From Membranipora membranacea (Eukaryota; Bryozoa; Gymnolaemata; Cheilostomatida; Membraniporidae): a stretch of DNA of 64,000 nt. Positions 1-12,800 of this stretch are shown in pieces; the first letter of the stretch is position 1, and every line of letters begins with the position of its first letter. Below the pieces are notes generated by a model. The model was not told the DNA's origin, ran no database searches, and saw only the letters and a list, made by a program, of their open reading frames with translations. The stretch is from NCBI GenBank assembly GCA_914767715.1, contig OU612069.1, forward strand, positions 17,915,387 through 17,979,386, read 5' to 3'. Made by a program: the position numbers and the translations under genes.

Positions 1-76
1 CACATTCAATTTAGGGACCATATTGTCACATTATGAATATTAGCATGCAGAATAGTACTAAAATCATCGAACCAAC

Positions 77-456
77 CTTTGCTAGACAAATCAGTTTCTT
101 CATCCTTACGGATTGAGAACTGAGCTGCCATGTTAACTATTGTGTTGTTTATCTCAACCTCAGATACATCGGGATCTTTAAAACACAAAAGTTTTAATTG
201 CTACAGGTGCATAGGCTAATGGGTAAGGTTGTGGACGAAATATTTTCATGTCAAAAGCATCAAATTAGCTTGAAATACAGACGTAAATCTTTGGCAATGA
301 TGGGCACAAATTTTTCAAAAGAATAGAGTAGATTTTAATTTGTCTCATTCCTATCAGGTTTACCGTGATGTATTGTTGTGTATGTCATGTCTTCAGTATT
401 TCCTCCAAGTAGTGAATCATTATCCCATAATTGGAAAAGGCTCTCACCTTCACCTA
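77..456 (-). CDS. Partial NHL-family receptor gene, copy A: two ectodomain module exons
   Basis: Two minus-strand exons can be defined by splice sites and by homology to other exons in the window. The first (456 down to 364, 93 nt) has an AG acceptor and a GTAAAC donor, phase 1 at both ends. It reads V-G-E-G-E-S-L-F...N-D-S-L-L-G-G...E-D-M and matches the exon at 31541-31630 in length, phase and donor position. The second (175 down to 77, 99 nt, phase 1-1, donor GTTGGT) is acidic with an N-N-T glycosylation site and ends D-L-S-S-K-G. It resembles the exons at 9240-9367 and 31811-31897. Module order here is the reverse of that in the 31-kb gene. No propeller exon is visible upstream within the window, and any downstream exons lie left of base 1. 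Gene fragment versus active gene cannot be decided. Confidence 0.5.
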
Positions 457-3400
457 CTACAATTACATACAGAGGAACTTTATTTTGCTGATTAATATAA
501 TCACATTGGATGAAAGAACAAGACAGCTGTAGAGAACTTGAGCAGATAACATTTTCATTTGAAAGCACAAATGTTTAGGTGCCTCAGGGTAATAAAAGTT
601 TCATGTTACGATTGCTGCTTCTCATATTGAAATAAATTAACAGCTATACCATTACAATAAATCTTACCTAAGCACTGTTCACTAACCTTAATTGGGATTG
701 TAGGCAGTCACATATGTCCATCCACGGTGCCACAAATGAAAGGCTTTAACATCTACCAATATTCCGCTACCAAGCTCACTACTAGAACCTCTATTCAATT
801 TGGCAAAAAATAAGAGCTAACACAGTCATAACCATTCATGTAACTAATTAGACAGTGTGTTGCCAAGTCACTATAATCTATCAACTACCAAGTAATTCAC
901 CTTTTTGCGTAGAGTACCGAAGATTGGTAATATTTTATTGCCTGTATATAAACAGCTGCCAAATTCAAATAGAAACCTTATCAGGGTGCAATTTGGTAAT
1001 GGTACAAAAAGGGTTCTGGCTTGAGGCATAATAAGTTATTTCTCATAAAAATTGTATATGCAAAAACTGTCAATTTATACTACCACCGAAGGATAAAAAA
1101 CTGTATTGCAACATCATTACTTGGTGGATTTAGCAGATGTCAGTTTGTTTACTAATGAGACAACCAGTTCATAAATGTGCTTGTGATTATTTTATAAATC
1201 ATTGACATCCTGTTGAAGTTCAACTGCTTCACTTGACCAAGCAGTTGTAGTTGGGTCTAATATATTTTAGTAGCTGATGGTTTTCCTCTCGCCAAAATTT
1301 CGAATTGTGGTCACATAAAAAAACTCAATACTCAACAAAATGCACCAGTGCGATTGCTTGAGTGTTTTAATTCGCTGAATCAACTACTACTCAATTGCAT
1401 GCCTTGTTATTCATTTTTTTGCATGTTGGCAAAAAACAATATATTGTTGCATATCTCTAGTTTCCATCTGGATTAATGGACCTATGGACGTAATGGATCT
1501 ATTGTGTTTAATATAACCAGCGATTCATTATAGGGCAGTGCAAATATTGTCAACCTATGATGCAACAGATAGGGAGGCTGCAGGTGGCTGCTCTTTTTGG
1601 TTGTGTCAATCAACCAGTCACAGTGAAATAGATTTTATGCTGACTAAATTACTCTTGTGAGCAAAAGATGCTGCCATCAACAAGCTCTTTTGTCAGCTGC
1701 CCTCTTCCCTCAGTTGAGTACAGGTGATGCAAAAAGAACAGGGGCTTGCTCAATTTATATGACTCATATTCATTTTCATACTATAGTAGAGATTAAATAT
1801 TTCAATTGGGAGATAGCCGATCAATTGATGCTGTCTCTTGCTATTGCATTGTTTTAAAAAGTCAACGCTCAACCGGAATAGTCCAACTTTATGGCAGCTC
1901 TCCGATCAATCTGTTTATGCAAAAAGTGATGGAAATGGACATCGATTAAAACACTTGGGACTTGGGTCGAAAAATCTGTTATACATTTTCTTCAAATTGA
2001 TTAGCAGTGAAGATTTTTTTGCTTTTCATATAAGCTCAATGATACAGTCTTACTCATCTCTTTGAAATCAGCAAAAAATGAGTATTAGCTGCACTCATCC
2101 ACCATCCAAGGCACCAATGTGATTTTATGAGTATTGTCATGACTATCTTTCTATCTAATCAATTTGTCAGTGATTCATTTTTTGCATGTCAGAAAAAGTG
2201 AAAAACTTATTTCTACAATACATGAGGTAGTGTACAAGAATGTTAGCCTAAGACAGAAATGTGGCCCAAACTTTGCTTCACCAATTTCGCAATAGACTGT
2301 AGTATTACTGAAAGCCCCTGATATTATATTCATATTACCCCAGAGTACACCACACTAACCAATATTTGCCGACCATTAAACTCTATGAACCAGTTGCCAT
2401 TTAGCTTATTTTGGAATGATTAACTTCGAGAACAAAATGCAAATAAGATGACGACTCTGGTCATGCAAGCAAACAACATAAAGAGTACATTGTCCCAATG
2501 ACAGAACAAGTTTCAATGGGTTTTGCAACTCAGAGATCAGATCAATTTCGATACAATACATTCAGATCTAATGATGAGTCATGGCTGTGTCACATATGTT
2601 AATATGCAAAAAGGACAAAGTAATTGTACCAACAGATGTCAAACCTAGACATAATATCTTTTGAATCATCACATATTGAGTTAATGACCCAAGCAAAATA
2701 AAGTTTTTTATACGATGACATGTAGGCCAGCAGCAGCACCTCACTATTGTTTCATTGTGTGTAAGGATGATGAACAGAGAAAATTAATAGCAAATAATCA
2801 AATGATATTTATTATTGTTTGGATTTTTGATGTGGTACTATTCCATAAGTGGGGCAATAAATAATGTTTTGCTAAAATTCTTTTCTGATGCAGATTCTAC
2901 AATATTTCTGCAGAACTAACTTGCAAAAGTTACTTGGCAACATTTAGCCAATCAAAATGGATAATTTTGAAGATTAGCCAATGACAGTGCAGAGCATTTT
3001 TGTTTATAAAAGATGGCCGCCAATCATGAGGCTTGCTGCATCAATTCCCACAACACAGAGCATATGATAAAATCCACTGATTAAATTGTCACAACAGCAA
3101 CTGGACAATGCTCTGAGCAAAGCTGAGGATTGGGTTTTGCTAGAAAAACAGCCTGAGCTGCAGGAAGCTACTGATATACTCTGGATCAGATAGATAAGCT
3201 ACCATCATAATGCATATGATCAATGAACTAAACCTTAGTTCATTGATATGATCATGGGATATATAATATTGTGATAGAATGGAGAATGATGACAATAGAA
3301 ATGAACATTCTTTCTATGCTCACAAAATCTGCTATCTGAGATTTGCTTAACAAAACTAGTAGCTGCACAGAAAGCCCACACCAGGAAAAATGTGAGTGTT

Positions 3401-3679
3401 AAGATGAATGATTGTGATAGTTTACTTCACTTTCAGGTTTCAATGTTTTTGTTTACTACAAGTAAATTTATTTGTTTATTTCATGAACATACTAGTGTCT
3501 CTTCTAGTACTAGTAGTAGCCTATCCTCATCCAATGTGTTTCAATGTGATGGTAGGTTATCAATATTATTAGAAAATCAATAATTTAAAAGGATTGGGTG
3601 TATGTAAAAAAAAATAGGTCTATGGAATTGTTGACCTTACTTTCAGCAAGGAGTAACTTCGCTATTACAGCTTACTCTA
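457..3679. other. No gene supported
   Basis: AT-rich sequence with only short chance reading frames on both strands. No splice-bounded exon, RNA gene or clear element was recognised. A few bases around 1441-1465 weakly resemble the tyrosine-tail exon of the NHL family on the minus strand, but the match is too short to use. Confidence 0.5.
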
Positions 3680-3810
3680 GTCCAAATCACAGGCCTTCTG
3701 TAGTTGGTGCAAGTCCAGTGGTCAAGGCCTAAGAGAGAAAAGGCCTCGACCACTGGGGCACTCGACCACTGGACTTGCACCAACTACAGAAGGACTGTGG
3801 TCCAAATCAC
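3680..3810. mobile_element. Small foldback element with flanking direct repeats
   Basis: The segment 3691-3799 folds on itself. The left arm starts CCTTCTGTAGTTGGTGCAAG and is met on the right by its reverse complement ending CAACTACAGAAGGA. Internal copies of a 'ccagtggtc' motif and its complement sit near the loop. The element is bracketed by an 11-bp direct repeat, gtccaaatcac, at 3680-3690 and 3800-3810, which looks like a target-site duplication although it is long for most DNA transposons. No coding capacity. The class is not assigned. Confidence 0.6.
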
Positions 3811-4979
3811 TACATTTAAAGCATGCCAGTTACTCATCAGCCTTTTAATGCTAGTGGGACTGGATTGCTGTTACTACTAGCAAGGCAAAACACTTCTGTT
3901 AGCATTATTAGTAGTGTTAATGTGTTGTGATAGCAGTGTTATCAAACTATCATTTATGTATTTAGAATGAAGATACATCTAGTAGTGATGATGACAACGG
4001 AAACAAGGCGTCAGCTTGGTTACTCTTTACTGTTCAGTGTTTATGAATTACAGATGCTCGATTCGTTTTTTTTCAGCTGGCTTGTACCAAGCGGCTCAAG
4101 CTAATGAAATAGAGAGCTTACTATTATATATTTGAAAACTCTGATGACGTGGCAAGAGAAGCACACTACCATCAAATACTATTCCAGGAAGACTTATGAA
4201 AGGTGAAGGATAGTTCAAAACCTTGAAAACTCTAGAGGAGTAAATAGTTTGCTGGAGGAGATGTTCACCATTTCACACACTCCTAAGACAGGTGACATCC
4301 AAGCCTTACTTCATTTAGACTCTCACCTCAGTACTGCTTGCCAAAAGTTAGTGCTAGCTAACATTAAGTCACCCATAAACTAGCTAAACTAAGCCAAATA
4401 TTACTCCTCTAGGGTAACTATAGGTTATTTCTGTAGTGTTATATCTATGTCAGCATCTATGTTTTATTTAAAGAAGATTCTGCTTGTAAAATATGTGTAG
4501 GGTGATGTCATAGGTCTAAGCAGTTGACGTCCATTACAAGAAAGCCATAACCCCCCTTCCTCCCCCCCCGTGTTTATATATCTACTTGCTTGTAATACGA
4601 ATAACATATTCCTCCAACAGATTTGTTTTGCAAGCTTTTTAACTTAGCTGCTAGATGTGATGTGAGATAGAATCATTTTTTGTTCAAAGGTTGTTCTACC
4701 TCCTGCTGTTAACTTGAGTTGAGATCCAGTTATGCGATTATATTTCTGCTCCTTAATCTTGAGTTTTATCATTCTTTCAGTGATACAGCGAAGGAGGAAG
4801 AACCACGCAAAAAGGCTTAAAATAACTATTCCGATCATAGATCATTGCCAAAGTCCAAGACTAAGAAGCACCAAGTTTAACATGATGACCAAGTACAAAA
4901 ATACTCTGCATGCATTTGTGTCAATGCATGTTTTCACATGAATTTTATATTCTTGATGTCCTTTGTTGCATGCCCACAC
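3811..4979. other. No gene supported
   Basis: Unremarkable AT-rich sequence with one poly-C run near 4560-4568. Short reading frames on both strands overlap each other and show no splice context. Confidence 0.5.
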
Positions 4980-5460
4980 ATTGACATAGGTCACATTGCA
5001 GGTATGTGTTTTACTGCTGTATATATTCATTTGATACAGGCTTGTACCAACATCTACTTTCCAATTGGTCAATGAAGAGGATTTGTACCTCGAATGTATT
5101 TATCTATACTGGTTTTCACAGCAGGAAATACTCCTCTTTTTTGCTTTCCTTCTTGTTTACCCAGGTCATATTATTGTTGGTATTCACTTATTGTATTTTT
5201 ATGTAACAATTTTATATATGTTTGTACATATATCTCACCTTCCAATTAGCCATTGACTGGATTTTTACCTTGATAAAGAATGTATTATATCAATACAGGT
5301 TTTCCGTGCATTTGATAAGCACATTAGTTCGTCTTTCTTTGCTTTCCTTCACGTTGACACTGGTCACATTGTGGATATATATTTGTTTATACTGGTGTGT
5401 ACTTGTATTGCACCTCTCAATAAGTCAATAAAGAGGATCTGTTTGTGCCTTGGTAGATAA
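4980..5460 (+). repeat. Degenerate tandem repeat, period about 200 bp
   Basis: Three diverged units share landmarks in the same order: a 'ggtcacattg' or 'ggtcatatt' motif, a 'tatactggt' or 'gatacaggcttgt' motif, then 'cttccaattggtcaatgaagaggat' and variants of it (5058, 5240, 5418). The open frames here are by-products of the repeat. No TIRs or coding domain seen. Confidence 0.5.
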
Positions 5461-5699
5461 TACACATACAGAATGCTCATTAAAAAACGAAATTTTGCAA
5501 CTTTTTTGTCTTTTCTTAGCCTCTGTAGAAAGAATATGCACTCGGAGAGTTATGAGCTTTACATAATTGGATTCGCAGCGAAATTCGGGTCTAGTTTCAC
5601 TCAATTCTAGGTAACCCCAGAGAGATAATTATTATTAAATGCAATTTTTTGATCACTCATTAGCAAGAAGTTTCTGGACTCAACCTGTTTTTCGCATCT

Positions 5700-6895
5700 T
5701 AACAGTTTTTCACATCTTAACTGGATCCACCCTGTCCCCATATATTCCCAATTTATAATTAGACTGCTACTAGTTATTTTATAATAGGGTCTTCTTATAA
5801 AAAGATAATGAAAATCACATATGAAATTTGTTTATTTGTTATTCTGGAAAGGTTGCGCAAAACCTATTTTTATGCCACAACTGTGTTTGAGGGGTGTCTA
5901 CAATCTGTCTATAAAACGTCAATAGATGGATTTAGCAGTATGATATATTCTCAAAAACCACTCAAGATATGCATGATATTGATAAAAAAATTTCGATGAC
6001 GCCAATTCATTCTATGATCTTTGCCGAAAGAAGTTAAATGGTAAAAAACGCTCTATATACCCCCCTTTTCCACGTTTCTTACTTGGATCCGCCCCCTTTT
6101 GCCCCATTTGTAAAATAGTACATATGCGCCATCAGAACGGCCATAAAAAACTACCCCAGACAAAAGCGGTGGATGCTCATGTTTGAAGGCCGGTTTGCAT
6201 TGTACGCAATTGTGTGGATACCTTCAATGCGACAATGGCAGGAACGACACTCAGCAAGATGAGTATGACCAAACTACCGATGATGAAGACCTTGACCTTT
6301 AAACTAGTATGAATTTGCATCCTTTCTTTGTTTTGTTTTAGCAGTGATACTTATGTGCTCTTTAAAATAGCTATTAAATTCAAAATACATAGTCAGATTA
6401 CACGCTTTACCAGAATAAAACTTCATAAACGTTTACCAGTTTTTCACATCCCAACTGGATCCACCCCTTTCTCATATATTCTCAATTTATTATTACACTG
6501 CAACCAGATACTTTATGATGGGGTCTTTTTATAAACAATCATGAAAAATGACATGAGAAGTACATTTATCACTGTTATTCTTGCACGCTTACACAAAACC
6601 TATTATTATGCCGCAACTGTGTTCGAGGGGTGACTACAATTTGTCTGTAAAATGTCAACCATTGGGTTTAGCTGTATGATATTTTCCCAAAAACTACTCA
6701 AGATATGCATGATATTGATAAAAAAAATTCAATGACACTGCTTCATTCTATGAACTTTGCCAAGAGAAGTTAAATTGCAAAAAACGCCCTTTTAACCCCC
6801 TTTTCCGTGTTTCTTACTTGGATTCGCCCCTTTTTGCCCCATTTGTGAAATGGTACATATGCGTCATCAGAACGGCCATAAAAAACTACACCAGA
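5700..6895 (+). repeat. Diverged tandem duplication of a segment of about 450 bp
   Basis: The segment starting at 5703 (cagtttttcacatcttaac) recurs at about 6434 (cagtttttcacatcccaac). Collinear matches run through 'gggtcttcttata', 'gatattgataaaaaaatt', 'acccccttttcc' and 'catcagaacggccataaaaa', ending at 6159 and 6889. Spacing is about 730 bp. A stretch at 6160-6433 lies between the copies and is not shared. It has no recognisable gene. Confidence 0.65.
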
Positions 6896-6899
6896 TACA

Positions 6900-7869
6900 G
6901 TCTTCAATTTTCTCTGTTCAAGACACTTACGCAGATGTTATTTTTAGAGCCTTTTATGTATAGCCGCTGCTGGCCTAATGATGAAATGTCAACATAAACA
7001 AAGGCGTGAGTTTCAGTCATTCAAACGAAATTACCATGACTGACACTATGGTTAAATATGTTATATTTTTGTTCGTAACCTGAGACAAAGTTCAGCCATT
7101 TGATCTGATGTAACAAATTAGCATAATCTTCGGATTAGAATATGCACACCTAATAATGACTTCAGTCTGCAGTGAGACATAGAAAAGTCATATATAATGC
7201 AATTCGTAAAAAAAGAAGAAAATAATCACATCTTACCAAAAATGTCAGGTTTTGAGTGGAAATCAGCAACACAATAAATAAGAATAAAGGAAGCAAACTG
7301 ATGAGTGCACCTCAGGCAACAATTGAATTTATATCATTGTTTTCTGCTTTGTCTCGTCAGTAACATTTATTGAAAATAAATTAGGCCAAAAATAATGGTG
7401 ATTTTGCTATAAGAAAAAAAAGTAATGATAACGCTAGAAGACATGATCTTTTATGTGCAAGTTATTCCCAGTTTACTATTTATGAGTATTGGCACCCTGA
7501 ATACAACATAACTGCTAGGGTCATATAAACAGGTAAGAAATATAACAATATAGCAGAAGATTCTGCATTCTTGCCCTATGCAGTTTGTAGTGGTAATGAT
7601 TGTAATGCATTTTTGAATTCGCCATATTGTGGTGTTTTGGAAAATTGAGATAATATATGTAACATGGCCATAAAGTGTGCTACTCATTTATGATTAATAA
7701 TCATGTGTAGCAAAACTCATGTTAACTTTAAAATGTGACGCTAGTTTACTTTCTCATAAATTAAGCACTAGTTAAACGGAGACGGAAATATATATAAATT
7801 AACATTCAAGATAATAACATGTGACTGCTTGGTATGTACGTGAACAGATTAATGTGAGATACGATTAAA
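6900..7869. other. No gene supported
   Basis: AT-rich spacer downstream of the receptor tail exon that ends at 7870. Only short unsupported reading frames are present. Confidence 0.5.
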
Positions 7870-9367
7870 TTATATCACAGCATAAATGTGACCAACACAT
7901 GAGCTATCTTGAATTAGTGTTGCATACTCTGCTGCTTCTCTTTGAACAGGCTCGGTGTAGCTGGAATCTGCGATCTGAGATTCATGGTTAGGAGGCGGTG
8001 AGCTCCTGTAGTGGTATACTTACCACATTTTCATAATTTGGATCAGTCTCTTCTGCATTTCTCCCACTTTGAGAACTCCTGGAGAAAGAATATTATGAGG
8101 CGTTTGATATGAATTGACCATTGAATTCCATATCTGGAATAGCAACATTAGCTTTCTTTTGCCAAACGATGGGTTTGCAAAAATAGCCAGTCCCTAGTAG
8201 CATTCTGAAAAGCCCAAATCATCGATGTTGAATACATTTTATTACTTTCTGGTGTTTTGTAAAGAAGTCGATTTCTGAGGCTATATAATTCATTCTAATA
8301 GGGACAGCCAATCAGATCAAGGTCAGATGAGTCCATGTGTTAAGTGTTCTAACTGCATGATGTAATGATACTATTTCAATTCTATGAGAAGAGTTTAATT
8401 CTGTGGAATTGAATGATGGAGATTGTTTGTAAGCTGTAGGTCTCAAACTGTAATTATCAGCGGTATTTAAAATCCATGATGCAATTTACTCCTCGCAGTC
8501 TTCGCGAACAAAGAGTAAGAATTAACTTTCTCGTCAATAAAGGGTTTTCTGCTGTCAGAGTCGTTTCTTACTTGAAACACAACAGTTTGAATTTTGGCAA
8601 AAAAAGTGGGGGTTAGTGTATCCCTGAATATTTTACCTTTTAGCCCTTTGTGAGGATGTGGATTTCAGGCCTATGATGGTCAGTAAACTGAACACAAGAG
8701 ATGTCAATATAGCAACTCCGGATATTAGCACCAACTCCATGCATGTTAGACTTTTTGCTGTAAATATACCTGAGTTAGTTTTGATGACAGTCTTATTTGA
8801 AGATTGCCTAGCTCCCTGTGTTGCTCCAATGCTTGCAGTGAAACTACCCTCATAAAAATATTGTTGTAACACATGCATATTTGGCAGCATTTGCAAGCAA
8901 TCACAAAGCAAGGAGTTTGATATGGCAATTCTTTGACCAAAGCTGCTACTTTTGAATAAGGATTATCAATCTTCAGGTTCACCAATAATTTGTGTTCATA
9001 AATTCATCCTGTTATGACTGTTTCACGCATATACTCACAGAAAATTCTTTCCAGGACCATTGTCTGCATTGGCATGGGGTTTTGACATGCTCAAAGCCAG
9101 TTTGAAGCCTGAATCAGATGGCATTTCCCCTAGCATTGAGGAGTGGTGACATAGTGAATCAAATTATCTGACCTTGATTCATTTTAATTTGTTTGTAAAG
9201 TTTTCCCAAATGTCATGCAGTGAATAAAATAAAACTGACCTTTCGAAGAAGTCGAAGAATCAGTTGCTTCATCCTTGTGATTTGAGAATAGTGCTGTTGT
9301 GTATGGTAATGTGTCATTGACTATCATCTCGGTTGCATTAACTTCTTCAAAACGAAACAATATTTCT
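7870..9367 (-). CDS. Partial NHL-family receptor gene, copy B: module, transmembrane helix and tyrosine-motif tail
   Basis: Four minus-strand exons can be read. Exon 9367-9240 (phase 2 in, phase 1 out) is an acidic module with N-A-T and N-D-T sites ending S-S-K-G, like 77-175 and 31811-31897. Exon 8757-8637 (AG acceptor, donor GTAAAA) encodes one hydrophobic helix, ELVLISGVAILTSLVFSLLT, then basic S-S-Q-R-A-K-R, a type I membrane anchor with a stop-transfer signal. Exon 8078-8024 and exon 7974-7870 are separated by a 49-nt intron with GTAAGT donor, CTAAC branch-like motif and CAG acceptor. They encode the tail with N-Y-E-N-V, S-Y-T-E-P, E-Y-A-T-L-I and a final H-I-Y-A-V-I before TAA. Phases agree between the helix and tail exons. 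The link between the first exon and the helix exon is not resolved; an exon near 8840-8965 may exist. No propeller exon is found upstream before the 425-bp array. Confidence 0.6.
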
Positions 9368-9832
9368 CTGCATCAAACGAAATTAAAAATGCACTATTGC
9401 CATGCGGTATATTTTATGTTATGTTTATGGTATGTTTCATCATAACATCCTTTAGACAGAGAGAACAACCGGGATTCTCATTATATCAGAGAAGAAGAGA
9501 GTTGGAGGGGTTTGCAGACAGCTGATATGAATGGCTACACCCTGGTTGAACACACAAATGTCTTAAACGTCAAAGTTTTGTAATCTAGTTGATCAACATT
9601 AAGCGTAAGTTAGGAAGATCCTTGCATGCGTGTCAATATATGACACTCTGCTGGATTAAGGTAAAACATAGTTATGTGAGCAAAAAAAAGTTGGAGTTTT
9701 CCACCCAATCTTAGTGTGTGGACAACTCCCTTTGTTATTATATGTAAGCCACGCCTACATAAAGAAGTTGTCCAATTACAGTGCAGCACTGATGTTAATT
9801 TTATTTTTGTATCAGATGTCGTCAGTATAGTT

Positions 9833-12800
9833 AGGAGAGGTATACACCCGAGGGTGCTGGGGGCTGGAACAATCAACAATGAAAGCTCCCCCAGTGGGGC
9901 TCGAACCCACAACTCCTGCGGCACTAATCGCCTGGCAGTGAATAGCAAGCGCGCTAACCGATTGCGCCATCTCACCATCCCCAAAAAAAGAATGGGTCGA
10001 TGGCGCTAATTAGATAGCCCGCTATTCACTACTCGGAGTTGTGTTCTCTCATCCCACAGCACATTCCAATCCACCATTGCCACCCTATGAAACACAGCGT
10101 ACGTGTTAGGGTTATTGGCCTTACATGGCCCATTGCTGGGACCCCTTGTAGTAGGTTTAGCTGTCTTTCCAGCTTGTCAGCATGTCTTTCCATGCTGTCA
10201 CATGTCTTTCCATGCTGTCACATGTCTTTCCATGAGTCAGTCAGTAGACAAGTACACAGGAGAGGTATACACCCGAGGGTGCTGGGGGCTGGAACAATCA
10301 ACAATGAAAGCTCCCCCAGTGGGGCTCGAACCCACAACTCCTGCGGCACTAATCGCCTGGCAGTGAATAGCAAGCGCGCTAACCGATTGCGCCATCTCAC
10401 CATCCCCAAAAAAAGAATGGGTCGATGGCGCTAATTAGATAGCCCGCTATTCACTACTCGGAGTTGTGTTCTCTCATCCCACAGCACATTCCAATCCACC
10501 ATTGCCACCCTATGAAACACAGCGTACGTGTTAGGGTTATTGGCCTTACATGGCCCATTGCTGGGACCCCTTGTAGTAGGTTTAGCTGTCTTTCCAGCTT
10601 GTCAGCATGTCTTTCCATGCTGTCACATGTCTTTCCATGCTGTCACATGTCTTTCCATGAGTCAGTCAGTAGACAAGTACACAGGAGAGGTATACATCCG
10701 AGGGTGCTGGGGGCTGGAACAATCAACAATGAAAGCTCCCCCAGTGGGGCTCGAACCCACAACTCCTGCGGCACTAATCGCCTGGCAGTGAATAGCAAGC
10801 GCGCTAACCGATTGCGCCATCTCACCATCCCCAAAAAAAGAATGGGTCGATGGCGCTAATTAGATAGCCCGCTATTCACTACTCGGAGTTGTGTTCTCTC
10901 ATCCCACAGCACATTCCAATCCACCATTGCCACCCTATGAAACACAGCGTACGTGTTAGGGTTATTGGCCTTACATGGCCCATTGCTGGGACCCCTTGTA
11001 GTAGGTTTAGCTGTCTTTCCAGCTTGTCAGCATGTCTTTCCATGCTGTCACATGTCTTTCCATGCTGTCACATGTCTTTCCATGAGTCAGTCAGTAGACA
11101 AGTACACAGGAGAGGTATACACCCGAGGGTGCTGGGGGCTGGAACAATCAACAATGAAAGCTCCCCCAGTGGGGCTCGAACCCACAACTCCTGCGGCACT
11201 AATCGCCTGGCAGTGAATAGCAAGCGCGCTAACCGATTGCGCCATCTCACCATCCCCAAAAAAAGAATGGGTCGATGGCGCTAATTAGATAGCCCGCTAT
11301 TCACTACTCGGAGTTGTGTTCTCTCATCCCACAGCACATTCCAATCCACCATTGCCACCCTATGAAACACAGCGTACGTGTTAGGGTTATTGGCCTTACA
11401 TGGCCCATTGCTGGGACCCCTTGTAGTAGGTTTAGCTGTCTTTCCAGCTTGTCAGCATGTCTTTCCATGCTGTCACATGTCTTTCCATGCTGTCACATGT
11501 CTTTCCATGAGTCAGTCAGTAGACAAGTACACAGGAGAGGTATACACCCGAGGGTGCTGGGGGCTGGAACAATCAACAATGAAAGCTCCCCCAGTGGGGC
11601 TCGAACCCACAACTCCTGCGGCACTAATCGCCTGGCAGTGAATAGCAAGCGCGCTAACCGATTGCGCCATCTCACCATCCCCAAAAAAAGAATGGGTCGA
11701 TGGCGCTAATTAGATAGCCCGCTATTCACTACTCGGAGTTGTGTTCTCTCATCCCACAGCACATTCCAATCCACCATTGCCACCCTATGAAACACAGCGT
11801 ACGTGTTAGGGTTATTGGCCTTACATGGCCCATTGCTGGGACCCCTTGTAGTAGGTTTAGCTGTCTTTCCAGCTTGTCAGCATGTCTTTCCATGCTGTCA
11901 CATGTCTTTCCATGCTGTCACATGTCTTTCCATGAGTCAGTCAGTAGACAAGTACACAGGAGAGGTATACACCCGAGGGTGCTGGGGGCTGGAACAATCA
12001 ACAATGAAAGCTCCCCCAGTGGGACTCGAACCCACAACTCCTGCGGCACTAATCGCCTGGCAGTGAATAGCAAGCGCGCTAACCGATTGCGCCATCTCAC
12101 CATCCCCAAAAAAAGAATGGGTCGATGGCGCTAATTAGATAGCCCGCTATTCACTACTCGGAGTTGTGTTCTCTCATCCCACAGCACATTCCAATCCACC
12201 ATTGCCACCCTATGAAACACAGCGTACGTGTTAGGGTTATTGGCCTTACATGGCCCATTGCTGGGACCCCTTGTAGTAGGTTTAGCTGTCTTTCCAGCTT
12301 GTCAGCATGTCTTTCCATGCTGTCACATGTCTTTCCATGCTGTCACATGTCTTTCCATGAGTCAGTCAGTAGACAAGTACACAGGAGAGGTATACACCCG
12401 AGGGTGCTGGGGGCTGGAACAATCAACAATGAAAGCTCCCCCAGTGGGGCTCGAACCCACAACTCCTGCGGCACTAATCGCCTGGCAGTGAATAGCAAGC
12501 GCGCTAACCGATTGCGCCATCTCACCATCCCCAAAAAAAGAATGGGTCGATGGCGCTAATTAGATAGCCCGCTATTCACTACTCGGAGTTGTGTTCTCTC
12601 ATCCCACAGCACATTCCAATCCACCATTGCCACCCTATGAAACACAGCGTACGTGTTAGGGTTATTGGCCTTACATGGCCCATTGCTGGGACCCCTTGTA
12701 GTAGGTTTAGCTGTCTTTCCAGCTTGTCAGCATGTCTTTCCATGCTGTCACATGTCTTTCCATGCTGTCACATGTCTTTCCATGAGTCAGTCAGTAGACA

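Noticed and set aside
9885-9976. A functional tRNA gene
   Set aside because: The A and B boxes are good, but the acceptor ends do not pair, no anticodon stem forms, and no terminator follows directly.
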